This document shows positions 35,587 through 59,967 of a stretch of 64,000 nt of DNA, piece after piece (position 1 is the stretch's first letter; every line of letters starts with the position of its first letter). The stretch lies in the NCBI GenBank assembly GCA_039096225.1, contig JBBPEB010000004.1, positions 295,001-359,000 of the forward strand. The letters run 5' to 3'. Under the pieces are notes generated by a model. The model was not told the DNA's origin, did no database searches, and saw nothing but the letters and a program-made list of their open reading frames with translations. Origin of the DNA: Blastocystis sp. Blastoise. Taxonomy: Eukaryota; Sar; Bigyra; Opalinata; Blastocystidae. Both the position numbers and the translations under genes were made by a program.

Positions 35587-35932
35587 TGTATTTTATCTGC
35601 TCTAAAGGTATCTATATTTTTCTCTAATACACATTTTAAACACATTATCATGTATTTTTAAGATAGAATTTGGGTGCTATTTGTTGGATAAAACCTGTCT
35701 TATTTATTTATTTAATCGTTGTGTGAATGATAATTAAAATTATATTAACAAAAGACAATAAATAATAATATAATAATTAAAACAATAAGAAAAATAAGAA
35801 AAATAAGAAAAATAATAATTATTTTTGTTTGTTTTAACTAAGTGGGAACCATTTTGATGACTATACATATAAAAATAATAGAAATAATAATAATATAGAT
35901 AATAAATTAATATATACCTTGTAATGAAACTT

Positions 35933-36290
35933 CTAAAGCGACTCCATGAAGAAAAGCCGACACTATAAAAATATATTGAATAAAAAATAATATAATATAG
36001 CAATATACCTTCTCAATCCAAATAGTGTGGACCAGGTAAGACCTCAGAGAACACCCATTATCTTTAGAAAAAAAAAATAGTTAATTTCAAAAAATATTAA
36101 TATAATTAAATACCTTTAGAACCATGAAGTTGTCGACTAGGGAGACCTCCTACAACATCTGAACCTATAGAAGATAATATTAATAAAAAAACTACAACAA
36201 TGGAAAAAAATATACCTTTTATAGCACCGGATTTCGGATCACCTAAACCACACAACTCATGAGTTAACTTTAAAATATGAAGAATAATCA
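35933..36290 (-). CDS. Unidentified multi-exon gene, 3' exons only
   Basis: Four small exons join with consistent phases: LTHELCGLGDPKSGAIK, then SDVVGGLPSRQLHGSK, then DNGCSLRSYLVHTIWIEK, then CRLFFMESL with a TAG stop. Junctions follow the GTAT...TATAG pattern used elsewhere. The 5' part could not be traced past about 36290 without stops. I do not recognise the family. It may be a fragment carried in the CACTA-bounded block. Confidence 0.35.
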
Positions 36291-36329
36291 GGACCTATTT
36301 GAAGCTATTTCGACGGACCAGTAAGCCTA

Positions 36330-37802
36330 TATAATATAAAATAGCTAAAGTATATTGTATACATTTTAAAAACTATATAATATAGTTGTAAATCAATTAA
36401 AAAATAAAAATAAATATGTAATTTTTTAGAATTTATTTTAAAAATACATACATGGCCCTAAAAATACAGAAAATCTTTTTTTTTCTATAATAAAAGTCTC
36501 TATAAATTTCTTTATTTCCAGGGGTTATCAAATCTCTAAAATTCTCCTTTTTTCTACTAAAACGTCTATTTGAATGCTAAATTGAGTTATAAATGTATTT
36601 TATATGTATTAAGCTAGATTACTTCATTACAACATGTTTCTAGACTTAAAAGAACAAAAAATTGTTATTTTTAACAGAATGTAATTTCAATTTAAAATAT
36701 TTGTGAGTAATATATATATAATAGTATTTGATTCATAATATAAATATCATAGAGAATAAAAATATATATTTGACATAGTTGTTTATAACGTCATTATTCA
36801 CATTTTACGAACATTTTTATTATAATATTTTTTATTTTAATGGATTGTTGATATTATAAGTAAGTGAATGAATTGAGAAGGTTTGTAAGTTGCTATCAAC
36901 ATAAAATAACAAAATCTAATAAAAAAATAAACAGCATTAATACCTATTCCATTTTATTTTATTCGAAAAGAATTCTTTACAATAATCTCATTCTATAATA
37001 TTTACAAAACAAAATGAATAATATATAATTAAATATAACATAATAGAAGACATATATAAAAGTTAATAGACAATAAAAATATATATATGTATATGACTTC
37101 TTTCTTTATCCTATATAAATTAATTATAAAAATATCTATAATTTAGTATATATATATATATGAGATTTTTCATCATCTACAATATACAAAGCGCATTATC
37201 TATCAGTCTATATAACATATATAATAATAAAATAAAAATATTAAATATAATAAGTATAATAGTATATATATATATACAAGACATATAATAATGTTTTGAT
37301 AATTATGGCTCTCAATGAGGGATATAAAACGCTGGTATTATAGGAGGTATGTAGCAGTATATATATTGATGTATCTGTAGTTCATAAGTATATAATAAGC
37401 CTTGTTTGTAGTATGTCTAATATCTATCTATATATATATATATTATATAATTAATAACAAATATAAAATAGTAAATAATATATAATATGCTACATCAAAA
37501 GTTATATAAAGTGAATATATATATACATAATTAAAATATTCTTGAGAGTAAGTATTTCCCGCGATTATTGATTTATAAAGACAACAAGCCACTGTAAGGA
37601 GGGATGATGAAGGAGAAGATAATAGGAAAGTAGTATATAACCACGGGAATAATTAAGTATATCTAAAAGATATAAATATTATATTATATATATTATATAT
37701 ATATATACCTAATAAAATATTTCATAAGAAGATCATATAACATAAGTAGATGAAGAGAGATTCATATATCTATAGATTGTATATAATAATAATAATAATA
37801 AT

Positions 37803-37841
<39 letters not shown>

Positions 37842-37860
37842 CATATTCACATCATATTTT
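36330..37860. other. AT-rich region without a clear gene
   Basis: TA runs and A/T homopolymers. A less AT-biased stretch at 37545-37660 reads on the minus strand as LLSSPSSSLLTVACCLYKSI, which looks coding, but I could not link it to the upstream exons without stops. It may be a remnant 3' exon of the large gene that follows. Confidence 0.4.
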
Positions 37861-38829
37861 TCTTCTTTATTCGCGGTTTTCAGTCGATTACGAAGAAGAG
37901 AATATACATATTGAACATCAATAGCTATATATTATACAGAATAATAAGAAATATAATAAATAAAATATAAAATAAATATAATAAAACTATAATAAATATA
38001 AAACATACAATGATTTTTATCTTCTTCTCTTTTTCCTATATAAGTAAACATATCTATCATTTCTTTTTCTTTTTTCTTTCCTGTTTCTTCTTCACCTTCA
38101 ATTTCAACCGTATTCAGTATATGACTTAATCCATAAATCAGTTCTCCAGTAGGTTTTTCTTCTCCTTCTCCTCTTTCTTTCTCTTCATATGTATTCATTA
38201 ATCCTATTTCTTCTTCTTCAGGTACTTCCATATCATCATCATCCATTAAATCATTTCCTGTATCTTTATATGCACCTATGAAATAATTAGTAGTAGTAGG
38301 AGGAGGAGGAAAAGGAGGACTATATACTTCTTCTAAACTATTATGACTCATATTAAAGGAAATAGAATGACTATTTATCTTCTTTAATGTATGTAATTGA
38401 GGAGGTATATTAGAAGAAGGACAACGAGCTATTTGTATAATCTCTGCTATTCTTGTTAATAAGGTATACATAATATCTTGAGGAATAGAATTCAATTCAT
38501 ATTTATAGACTTCTTTATATACAGATAGATACTTACTAATATTATTTCTCTTCTTTGTATTATATGTCAATTGATGATATAATATTGTAAGTAAAAAACG
38601 AGATAATAAAGTATATAAATTAAAATGGATTTCAGAAGAAGGCTCAAAAGTATATAATAAGTTGAAGAATGATTTATAACCATCATTTAAATATATTGCA
38701 TTCTTAAACCATGTTGTCAAGAAATCTATAATTATATATAATAATATTTATATTGTATATATACCTTTTCCTTTATATTCATAGAGTAAATAATGAATAA
38801 TTTCAAGAACATACGTAATATAACCACTA

Positions 38830-39028
<199 letters not shown>

Positions 39029-40669
39029 GGATATCGTATATCAAGTAGTTCATTCCATCCATTTGTTGAGTTTTCATTTATTTGTTTAATTTGATCCAAA
39101 AGTGGAACATAAGGAGGTAGATTACGTAATATATAAATAGCTTCTTTGTCATATATACTACTATTATCGATAGTAGAGTTATGAGCATCAGTAGGAGATC
39201 CAATAGAGAAAGAAGACTTGGTGTTTCGAGAAGGCCTTAAGAAGTTAATTAATGTAGTATATAATATATCAGATGGAACTGGGTGGTAATACTGAGAACT
39301 AGATACTATAGATATAGATAATAATAATAATAATATATAATATATATATATATATACAACTTGAAGGTAATCTTAAGGGGTTATAAGCTAATCCTTTCTC
39401 AATATAATCCGATATATAAAAGAATTCCTGACTATTTCTATATATATATATAATTATATATAGAATATTATAATATATATATATATATACAATTCTATGT
39501 AATAACCAGGGGAATTCGCACATCCTGGATGTGTTATATCTTCAATAAAAAATGTCTATAAAAATATTTATTATTATTATTATTATATATATATATATAC
39601 TTCTCCATGATAAGGAATACATTTCTTATTATATAAAAGAGCCGTTTTATTTCCGTACATTAATCCCCTTAATATTGTAACGCCTTCTGTTTGTACTTTA
39701 TCTTGACATTCATCTCCATATATATATATCTCAATAAATCAGCAGCTGTCAGTTCCGCGGGAATTGTCAAATGGACAGCAGAACTTTTAAAAGTTTCATG
39801 GGAAGTAGGTAAAAGAACAGTAATTGGTTTTTGAGGTGTAGAGAGATATATACGTTTATAAAATAGAAGAAGAAGTTGAAGACAACGACGACATAAATAT
39901 GAATCTATATATAATATATATATATATTATATATATATATTATATATATACTTGGATCATCTTTCTTTTGAATAATAAATTGAGAAATAATTTTCAAAAA
40001 CTTTTCTGTTAAATCACATGATTTCTTTACCATTTCATTGGATACATTTAAATATAAATCAATCAAATAATTTAATAATTCTACACGTTTATCATGAAGC
40101 ATTGTTATCTATATAATAATATTAAGTATAATATTAAGTATAATATTAAGTATAATAAATATATATATATATACTTTCCATATTTTTTCTTCATGTTTCA
40201 GAGTCATGCTATTACGTATATATATATATCTTTGTTCATCCCAAATATATCCTTCATTTCTTAAGTTAATTTCTTCAAATAATAATATTAATAATTTGAT
40301 TCCACTTTTATCTTTATTCTACTGTGCATCTTTCATATATATATATACATCATTTATATCTGAATCTAATTTATTATCAGGATATATTTCAATTACATGT
40401 ATATAATAACTATATAACCATTGTAATATATAGATCTGTATATATATTGGTGAATTCAAAAGTAATAATTTCTTATATATTGTTTGAATAGATATTAATG
40501 AAGTATTAAATTGAAAATCATCAATAAATAATTTCAATATTAATAAACAACGATGAACAATACTATATATATATATAGTTATTATTATTATTATTATTAT
40601 CATATAAATATACCTTGTTAAATAACTTTGTGAAATAGAATCAGTACTTGTAGAGACTAATAAACTATA

Positions 40670-40680
40670 TATATATATAT

Positions 40681-40770
<90 letters not shown>
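40670..40770. repeat. (TA)n microsatellite
   Basis: About 45 TA units interrupted once by AATAA, in an intron of the large degraded gene. Confidence 0.95.
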
Positions 40771-40771
<1 letters not shown>

Positions 40772-43191
40772 AGGAGTATAATATTTGTTGATAGATTACT
40801 TCTATGAAATCATTAGGTTTCGGGGTCTGGAGATAAAGACAGAGATTCTGAACATCCGTTGAAAGACTATATATATAGATACATATATATAGAAAGAAAA
40901 TAGAAATAATAATAATAATAATAATATATATATATACTTTGTAAGAATAGAATAATAGACATAGAGAATAAAAGAGAGATTATTTAATGTCATGGATGTT
41001 GTGTGTAACTGAGAAGACAGAAATACACAAAATATTTCACACTATATATAATAATAATAATAATAAATATAATAATAATAATAATAATAATAATATATAT
41101 ATACAAAGCTATCTGATTTATAAAGTGGAATCAATGGAATATCACGTGCTTTTCTTCATTTGATTCGGGAGTACAAATGCATCCGTAACGGAAAATATAT
41201 TCACCAACTGTTTTCTATAATAATAATAAGAATGTTATTATAATACATAATATATACAATAGAATTTCGAATAGAATCAGGAATAGGTTGTGATTCAGGA
41301 TGTCATTTATATATAATACTAACAATCTACTTAATACTTTAATACCCTATATATAATATGAATATAAGTATAAATATATACTTGTTCTGTACATATATCA
41401 ACACTTGTATTTAATAATAAATTTTGTAAATACTCACGTTCTATATATAATAATAAGTATAATTCTATATACATATATATATACGTTGATTAGGGAAGAG
41501 AGGGAGTAGTTGACATATAATGGTAGTTGCTTGAATGGATTCATATATACGGTTATTATGAACAGCTTCATAAAATATATCAATATCCTTATTTGTTAAC
41601 TATATATATATGAATAAGAATATGTATATATATAATAATAATAAAGAATATAATAATAATAAGTAAATACAAGGATAACAGTACATATATGTTGAAGAAG
41701 AGAGAGAGAGACAATCGTAATGTTTGTGTATTTAAACACTGTTGGAATAATACATCTAATATATCCTATATATAATAAGTAATATATATAAGTAATATAT
41801 AGATATATATAGTTATATACTCTGTCTCGTATGTATTGAACAAGTGATTTATAAATAGCAGATTTCTTTATCGTTTGAAGATCATGAAATAATGTAGTTA
41901 AATTAGTTATTCCCTATATATATATATATATAATAATAATTATTATTATATACATCAATTTTATTTTTAATATTTGATCTCATCAATATATATATATATA
42001 TATATTAATATATAATTTTTGATAATCACAAGGATCTTGATAACTATATATATATATAAATAAATCATAATAAAAACTAATAATAATTACATTTTTTTGT
42101 TTTTCAGCAAATTTCAGTGTATTAATATATTCATCAACATCAATTTGGCTGGGAAAATCACTTGGTAAAAATTTTAATAACTATATATATAATAATAAAT
42201 ACACCATAATATATATATATGTATACACCTTTCATTACAAATAGTTTCAAGTGAAGGAAGAGAAGTAACTATATATATATATATATGCTTAATTTATACA
42301 TAGAAAATAAGTATTCAAACTATATATGTAATAACAGTAATAACATAATATATATATATATATATATATATACATCTTTTCCAAGGTTAACATCTGCCCA
42401 TAATGATTGTAATAGATTCATATATTCATATAAAGAAGCCTCTATAGATTTATATAAAGAGTAATAATATTAATAATAATGTAGTTTATCTCTATATACC
42501 TCAACATATAACTTGAGGTACATACAGAGAATAGTGTCCGTTAAAGGGGGGATTGAGGGAGCCACGAGATAATCACATGATGAAATATCTAGAATCTTCT
42601 ATATATTTGGATGTACATCGAAACTATAAATAAATATTTATATAAAGCCTATTATGATTATTATATATAAGTGCATAATATTAATTAGAAACGGAGGATT
42701 AAAATATATGTTATTATATAAATACCATATATATATAATATAAAGAATATACTTTTTATTCTTATAGTAATAAGTAAGTAGTTATTTCGAATGTATATTG
42801 TAAGAATAAATGACGAAAAGAAATGATACATCAGGTAACAAAATAGCTTGAATCTATAGATTGATAATTAATATAATAATAAACTAAAAGATAATTATAA
42901 TAATAATATATATATTTACTTGAATATTCTATTATCTATAAATCTTCACATATTTATATCAATTGAAATAAGTTCAATAGCTATTCTTACATATAATTCT
43001 AATCATAAAACAAGTTGTATCTCATATTCTAAACATATATATATATATATATATATATATCAATGAATAGATATAGATATAGAAACTAATATTCTTATAG
43101 TTTTTGTATATATACTAATAAACTAAAATATAATTATAATTAAACGTATAATAATAAAGATTATAATATATAATAATATATAAACATATAT

Positions 43192-43925
43192 ATACTTGAT
43201 TGAGTTCCACATGTTCTAGAAGCAAAGAATATAGATATAGAATAGGTGATTCCAGGAATAAGACCTAATTTATCTGCATAATTCGTTATATTAATATGAG
43301 AACCAACTGGAGTATTATAACTATATAAATAATAATAATAATATATATAATATAAATACCCTCCATAATCTAAGAATAAATGTTTATTAATAAAAACCCA
43401 TAATCCATTATTCGTTTCAAAATCTATAAATTGATCTGTTCTATTCTCATATCTATATATATAATAATAATATTATATAAATATAAAATAATAATATACA
43501 AGAAGAATAGATTTATTTTCATAGTAAATTAATATTTCTTACCAATATATTCTTCTATTGAACTTAATGCATATCCTCCTTTTACATCTGTTAAAGGAAA
43601 ATATGTAGGACTAGAAGATATAAAAAATTATAGAATATATATATATATATAAATATATATATATATAAATATACGAGAAATAGCAACAAAAATTCGAATA
43701 TTATTATCAGCATAATCATTCACTTTATCACATACTGTTTCTACTCTATCTTCTTTTGAATATAAATTTGAATATATATATCTATATTTTATATAAAAAT
43801 AATAAATATAAAAATATATACTTTGGATAATTTGAAGGTTGTTTTGTAATAAAATTATCTGTATAATGAATATTATAATCACGAATACCAACTCATTTCT
43901 CATCTATATATATAATGCATATATT
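43192..43925 (-). pseudogene. Fibro-slime domain protein, broken
   Basis: In order on the minus strand: IRDYNIHYTDNFITKQPSNY, SKEDRVETVCDKVNDYADN, PTYFPLTDVKGGYALSS, then FTMKINLFF spliced to YENRTDQFIDFETNNGLWVF, INKHLFLDYGG, and finally DKLGLIPGITYSISIFFASR. The LWVFINKHLFLDYGG ... L-G-L-x(2)-G-x-T-Y ... FFA-R pattern is the fibro-slime/PA14-like domain, a carbohydrate-binding-type extracellular domain. A TAA sits in frame directly before FTMKINLFF (about 43525), and two upstream junctions cannot be joined in phase. I therefore call it a pseudogene or a gene with sequence errors. A hydrophobic stretch around 44100-44215 could be remains of a signal or anchor. Confidence 0.55.
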
Positions 43926-44219
43926 CTATATACAAATATACAAATAAATAAATTCTTATATTAATAATATAATTAAATAGATAAAAATAAATAATTAAAT
44001 ATATATAAATAAACATATATATATACAAACTATTTTACAACTGATATCGTATTTGGTATTTGAAAATATCAGAGAAACCACAAGATTCAAGAATGGAGTA
44101 AGAAATAACTTTTCTATATAATATATAAATTGAAAATATATATAAAATATGAATAGGGTAAATAAAAATCAAATGAATAATTTTGATAGGAAAAGAGAAA
44201 AAAGAGAAATGTGCCAATG

Positions 44220-45212
44220 CAATATAAAAATAAATAGATACATCTATATACGCTCTATATTGTCTCGACCTGTTGTTTGGAAGAAGTACTGACGAGAATA
44301 ACTGAGAAACCTAAGTGAATTAAAAAAGAAATGTAATAAAATACCTTATAATAAATAAACCAACAAGTCCATGTTATGTACCTTTCTAAAACTAGTCAAG
44401 GAGAATGTCTGAAAGGAAGAGGATATCCAGAATCGAAAACCTATAAGAATGATGTAAAACACTATGATAAATTTTATAAATAAATACTAACACATTATGA
44501 ACACTTCTTAGAAACATCTATAATAACTGTAATCAGTTCTAATTTGTTCATATAAACACAAACTTAAAAAAATATATATGAATTCATAATTCATTTCTAA
44601 TTTTTCAAATTTTATCCTTTCTTAAAAAACCAGAAGTCTGTCTAAATTTTAAAAGTATGTCTAAAAAAAAGGCGAGAACGCTTTGGTGCGTTTTCGTTAT
44701 CTAACGTGACCCAAAAATATATCTAACGCGAAAAACGTGCCTACTAGTGTTTTGATTATATTTTCATAGCCAATACGTTTGAATGAATGTATTCAAACAA
44801 TTAAAAAACAAAATATATATATATATATTTCTAATAGTAATTAATAAAACTCAAAAAAATTAAAAAATAAATAAATAATGGAAAAAAATAAAAAATAAAT
44901 AGATTGATATGAGAAATAGGTATCAATAGAAACTAGTATGTGAAAAATGAAAAAGAAATGACTTTAAGAAATTAAGAAAACATGACATAAAAGAAAATAA
45001 ACACAAAAGGAGAAAACCCTCAAGTTAAAAAAAAAATAATACAAATAGTGTTTATATATTAACTAGTATAAAAATAAATATATATAATAAATAGGAATAT
45101 GAATATAAATACATTTATAATAAGTAAATAACAATATAGTTAAAGAAAAAAAAATTTACAAAAAAGCAATATCAAATAGATTTATAGGATAAATTTATAA
45201 TAAAAAAATCAT
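44220..45212. other. Region with unresolved exons and the right CACTA-like terminus
   Basis: 44240-44460 has less AT-biased patches that may be 5' exons of the fibro-slime gene, but no continuous frame. 44640-44749 carries GTCTAAA/TATCTAAC motifs, an imperfect hairpin (GAGAACGC...GCGTTTTC) and the terminus TGCCTACTAGTG. 44750-45212 is A/T-rich with no gene. Confidence 0.4.
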
Positions 45213-45398
45213 TTATTTACTCTCTTCTTCAATAATATTATCTAATTCACTATTTATATATAAAGAATCATACTCAGAGTCTTGAGTATCTTCTAAATCA
45301 GTGCAAATAACCGCGGGAGGGATAGTAGGACTACTGACAAGGCATTGAGAAGAGCAAATTGAGGGATGTTTCGAAATATTATCTGATAATTTATTCAT
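45213..45398 (-). CDS. Small acidic ORF, 61 codons, unknown
   Basis: MNKLSDNISKHPS..., with a Cys/Ser/Pro-rich middle and an acidic end (IIEEESK-TAA). Its base composition is protein-like, unlike the flanks. No GT donor lies between it and the upstream gene end, so it is either a small separate gene or a terminal exon joined by a splice I cannot see. No family recognised. Confidence 0.35.
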   Translation of the reverse strand: MNKLSDNISKHPSICSSQCLVSSPTIPPAVICTDLEDTQDSEYDSLYINSELDNIIEEESK

Positions 45399-45491
45399 GT
45401 AAAAATAGATTAAGGAAAATAGAATATAAAAAAGTATATAGTGTTTGTATTATATGATTGATCAATAAAAATATTAAATAGTAAATTATAG

Positions 45492-49851
<4,360 letters not shown>

Positions 49852-50175
49852 ATTAATTTTTCTTTTTCAACAAGATGAGAAGGTTAGATATACGCACACA
49901 AGCTTCTTAAAAAGAAAAAACAAACAACAGATAGAACAGTTTACCAAGAAATCTGTTTGGAGAAAAAAAAGAGAAAAACAAATGATATTTCTGAGAATCT
50001 TTGTTTCTTTACGAGAAAAATGTGAATTTCCCATTCTTTTTTGAATATTCATGAAAAAATGGATATCCCTAGGAACTATCGAGGATTAATGGTTGAGGAA
50101 CACCAACTCTTTATTTGTAATAGAAATAAAAATACAATTTTTGTATTTAAGTTTTTTAAATAATCATGATTCTTA
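49852..50175. promoter_or_regulatory. 5' region of FYVE gene
   Basis: About 325 bases between the FYVE start and the hAT target duplication. Short frames here have no family resemblance. Confidence 0.4.
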
Positions 50176-50183
50176 TGTAAAAG
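50176..50183. repeat. hAT target-site duplication, left copy
   Basis: TGTAAAAG, identical to 57169-57176; 8 bp is the length expected for hAT elements. Confidence 0.92.
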
Positions 50184-50199
50184 TAGGGATGAGCAATGA
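50184..50199 (+). repeat. hAT terminal inverted repeat, left
   Basis: TAGGGATGAGCAATGA; perfect match to the complement of the right end. Confidence 0.95.
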
Positions 50200-50375
50200 T
50201 TGGGAAAATTATGACTTTAGTCATGAATAAATTGGAATTATGACTATCGACTAGACAAAAAATCAAGGGAAAAGTCATGAACATAAATGAAATTTTAGTC
50301 GACTAAAAATCACGACAATCATGACTTTTCACTGATTATTGACAAAAATATATCTAACAAGTAATACTCACAAAA

Positions 50376-56690
<6,315 letters not shown>

Positions 56691-57152
56691 AAAAAATATT
56701 TATAAAACTCGTTTGATTCATTTAGTGACTTAGATATGATTATATATATGATATAAAGAAGGTATTCTTTTGATTTTTCTATGTGTCTTTTCGAAATGTG
56801 AAAATTGTAAAACGATTACAAATAAAATACAGCTCTATAAGATAATTTTCCACTTTGTTATGTTTTTGTTAGCTTGCATTCTTAAATAGCAAACGTAACT
56901 AATAAATAATGTGATATAATTATATAATTCATTGTTTTTTTAGAAATTTATCACTTTTCTATGATTTATTTAGACAATATATTGAAAAGTATGCAGTAAA
57001 TATGTGCTAGTTATCAAAATATAGAGAGAAAACGAATAATCATATATTAGTCATGACTAAAAGACTATGATTGTGACTTTCATAAATAAAAATCGACTAA
57101 AAGTCATTTTTTATGATTAACCGTGAATAACAATCATAAGTCGTGATTTTAG

Positions 57153-57168
57153 TCATTGCTCATCCCTA
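57153..57168 (-). repeat. hAT terminal inverted repeat, right
   Basis: TCATTGCTCATCCCTA, perfect complement of 50184-50199. Confidence 0.95.
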
Positions 57169-57176
57169 TGTAAAAG
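57169..57176. repeat. hAT target-site duplication, right copy
   Basis: TGTAAAAG, identical to 50176-50183. Confidence 0.92.
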
Positions 57177-57957
57177 GAATAGAATCGTTTATTATTCTTA
57201 GTAGTTTTTTAATTGTGATTATGATCTTATTCAAATTGTAGTTTACATGAATAGTTTTATAAAGAATAGATAATGAAAGTGTATAAAAAGGTAATTGATG
57301 GAATTGCAATTCGGATTCATTTTTAAAAGGAAATAATTGGTGGTTGTTAAATAAAAAAAATACTTCTTCAAATGATCTAGATGATTCTTGAAACTGCTAA
57401 TAAGCAAAAAGAATGTGAGCATTCTTTATAGATATTATATGTGTTCTAAAATATATATATTTATTGAAATAGTTATATATAGTATGTGATGATTATATAT
57501 ATATATATTAATTTATTAAGAAAATGTAATTCACTATTTTAAAAAATTGTTTTGATATGATTGTTGTATATGTAGAAGAAAGTTTACTAATACGATGAAT
57601 ACAAAAATGATTTTAAATATTTTTTTGTATTTTGTAAATTGAAAAAAAAATAAAAGCAAAATTCTATAATATATATTATATTAATGTTGTTTGTATATAG
57701 GATTTCTAATAAAAAACGAAATTTCTTAAAAAATGATTTTAAACAAAACACTTATTAATGAATATTCACAAAGAATGTAAACAACAATTAAAACAATAAC
57801 GAGAAAGGTTTTTTCTTAAAAAAAAAAATGAAATATCGAAACTATTTGATAATAAGTAATGCAAAAGCAACTTTTAGCAATGAAAAATAATAAGTAAGAA
57901 AGAGATATTAGAATAGTTTATCTAATGAACATAGAACGGTTTGAATAGATACGAAAA
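57177..57957. other. Spacer between hAT element and SSUH2-like gene
   Basis: About 780 A/T-rich bases including the 3' UTR of the minus-strand gene. No further gene or element. Confidence 0.55.
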
Positions 57958-59427
57958 TTAAAAATCTAAACATCCACAGCAAGTGGCAGGATATTCATTA
58001 GTAAACGCTTTGTTATCTAAACCATAAACATAGAAAGTGAAGTCTTTGTCTTTTCTTGTAGCAATAGCTTTAGTTACTGGAATATAAGAAACAGTAACAC
58101 GTTGTTGAAGTAATCTGCCTTGACTACTTTGAATAAAGTTTTTCGATTGATTAAAGAGTTCAATACAAGCACCATTAATACGTTGATCAGGATGATTCGT
58201 AGGAGGATTCAATAAATAATCTTTTTGTTGACATAATAATTCACCTTGTCCTTTCTTCAATTCTTCAGAAGGCATACCACTTATATCAATAACTCTTTCA
58301 AATACATTATTCTTGAAAACTACAGTTAATTGAACAAAGTTGACAACTCTTCCATGTCCATCACATTTATGACATCTTAATCTACCACTACCTGAACAAT
58401 AGCTACAACGTCTACGACCATTTCCATTACAGAATGAACAACGATTATCTCCATTATGACCACTACCATTACATGTATTACAAAAAGTAGAACCACGACC
58501 ATTACAATTGTCACATACTATACGACCACGTCCTATAGATATAGTATATTAACATAGGTATATAATATATATAATAATATAATAATATAATAATAATAAA
58601 TAATAATATAAAAAAACAATAATAATAATAATAAATAACAACAATAATAAAAATATAATAAATACATACCATTACAATTAAGACAGCTAGAAACAGAGTC
58701 TGTATGAGGAACATGAACTTGTTGAGTTTGATTTATAAAATAATCAGGTCCATTAATAGCTATACTCCAAGGAAGAGGAGCCATACCCATATTAGGAGTA
58801 TCAATCTACAATAAACATATTATGATATATATATGCTATATGTATAAAGTTAAAATAATAAAATATAGTATAAGCACAAAAACATTAAAAAAAGAAACAC
58901 ATTAAAAAAAAAAAATACATTTTGACCTCTATAAGGCTCAGAAGTCCAAGCAGTTGAACGAGTTTCATTGAATGTTTCCCATATAATATAAAAAGCATCA
59001 GAATGATCAGCTGTTTTAATAATCATATTCTTGTAAACGTTCTTTGACCAACAACAGTGAGTATCTACAACTTGAGCAAGAGCACTTCTTAAAGCAGAAT
59101 CAGTAAGAGAATTATCATTTACAGTATTAATTTCTAAACTGGCGCCTAAAACAATATTCACATTAAAACAATAAAAAATAATATTTGATTAAGAGAGATT
59201 CAAATAGGAACAAAATAAAACAAAAAGTTTTTAAATAATAAGCATTAAATACCTTCATTAGCAGTTGGTGGAGGAGGGGCACAAGAATAAGGAGAAGAAG
59301 AGTCGGAAGCAACTCCATAACCTTCAACAGCAATAGGTTTGATAATCTCTACAGGAGGTTCATTTTCAGGAGCAACAGTAGCTTGAGGAATATCACCATA
59401 TGCAGCTGATACTAAAGGAGTATTCAT
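57958..59427 (-). CDS. SSUH2-like cysteine-rich protein, copy 1
   Basis: Four or five exons, ATG 59427 (MNTPLVSAAYGDIPQATV) with a Pro-rich N-terminus. A conserved segment follows (LRSALAQVVDTHCCWSKNVY, then SDAFYIIWETFNETRSTAW), then a DnaJ-type zinc-finger-like run of CxxCxGxG motifs: CLNCNG, CDNCNGRG, CNTCNGSG, CSFCNGNG, CSYCSGSG, CHKCDGHG. Next comes a beta-rich domain (NFVQLTVVFKNN, LLQQRVTVSYIPVTKA) and a C-terminus with ATCCGCLDF. The architecture matches the SSUH2 (Ssu-2 homologue) family. There is no J domain. Molecular function is poorly known; a chaperone-like or protein-binding role is inferred from the zinc-finger type. The C-terminal Cys cluster could be lipidated. Confidence 0.8.
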
Positions 59428-59967
59428 AGTTTATTAAATGAGAAATAAATGAGAAATATTGAAAAGAAATATGAAAGGAAATGAATATTTAAAACATCAG
59501 ATTCTCATGTATAATCATCGATCACTAAACATATATATTTAGATATTAGCCAATAAACAGGCTAATAAATATAATGGATCAACAGTTTCGCGTCCAGTTT
59601 TATAAATATCATAATTATTGAATAAGTTTTTTGACTGGCTCTTTCTCTTTTCTCTAGTTGATATAAGGAATGCCGTTATAGACAAATAAACAAGTTTTAT
59701 AATATATTAAACACGGAAAAGAACATTGAAGAATAATTCCATAAAGGAGGACAATACAGTAGTCAAGAGAGAAACAAAAATAAAAACAAAAGAGAAAAAA
59801 ATACAATTGAGATACACAAATAGAAATATAATTACGATGAAAACAACTATAGAAACAACAGAAAAACAAACTATGAATAAAAGAAAAAGAAAATAACTGA
59901 CATATTAGAAAGAAAGAAAGAAATGAAGTGAAAATAGAATAGGACATGGTTTTCATAAACAAAACAT
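59428..59967. other. Spacer between the two SSUH2-like genes
   Basis: About 540 bases with no coding signal: promoter of copy 1 and 3' UTR of copy 2. Confidence 0.55.

Noticed and set aside
45399-45491. Intron joining the 61-codon ORF at 45213-45398 to the FYVE gene
   Set aside because: On the minus strand this stretch has no GT donor after the last FYVE-gene codons, and the upstream frame already ends in TAA at 45492.
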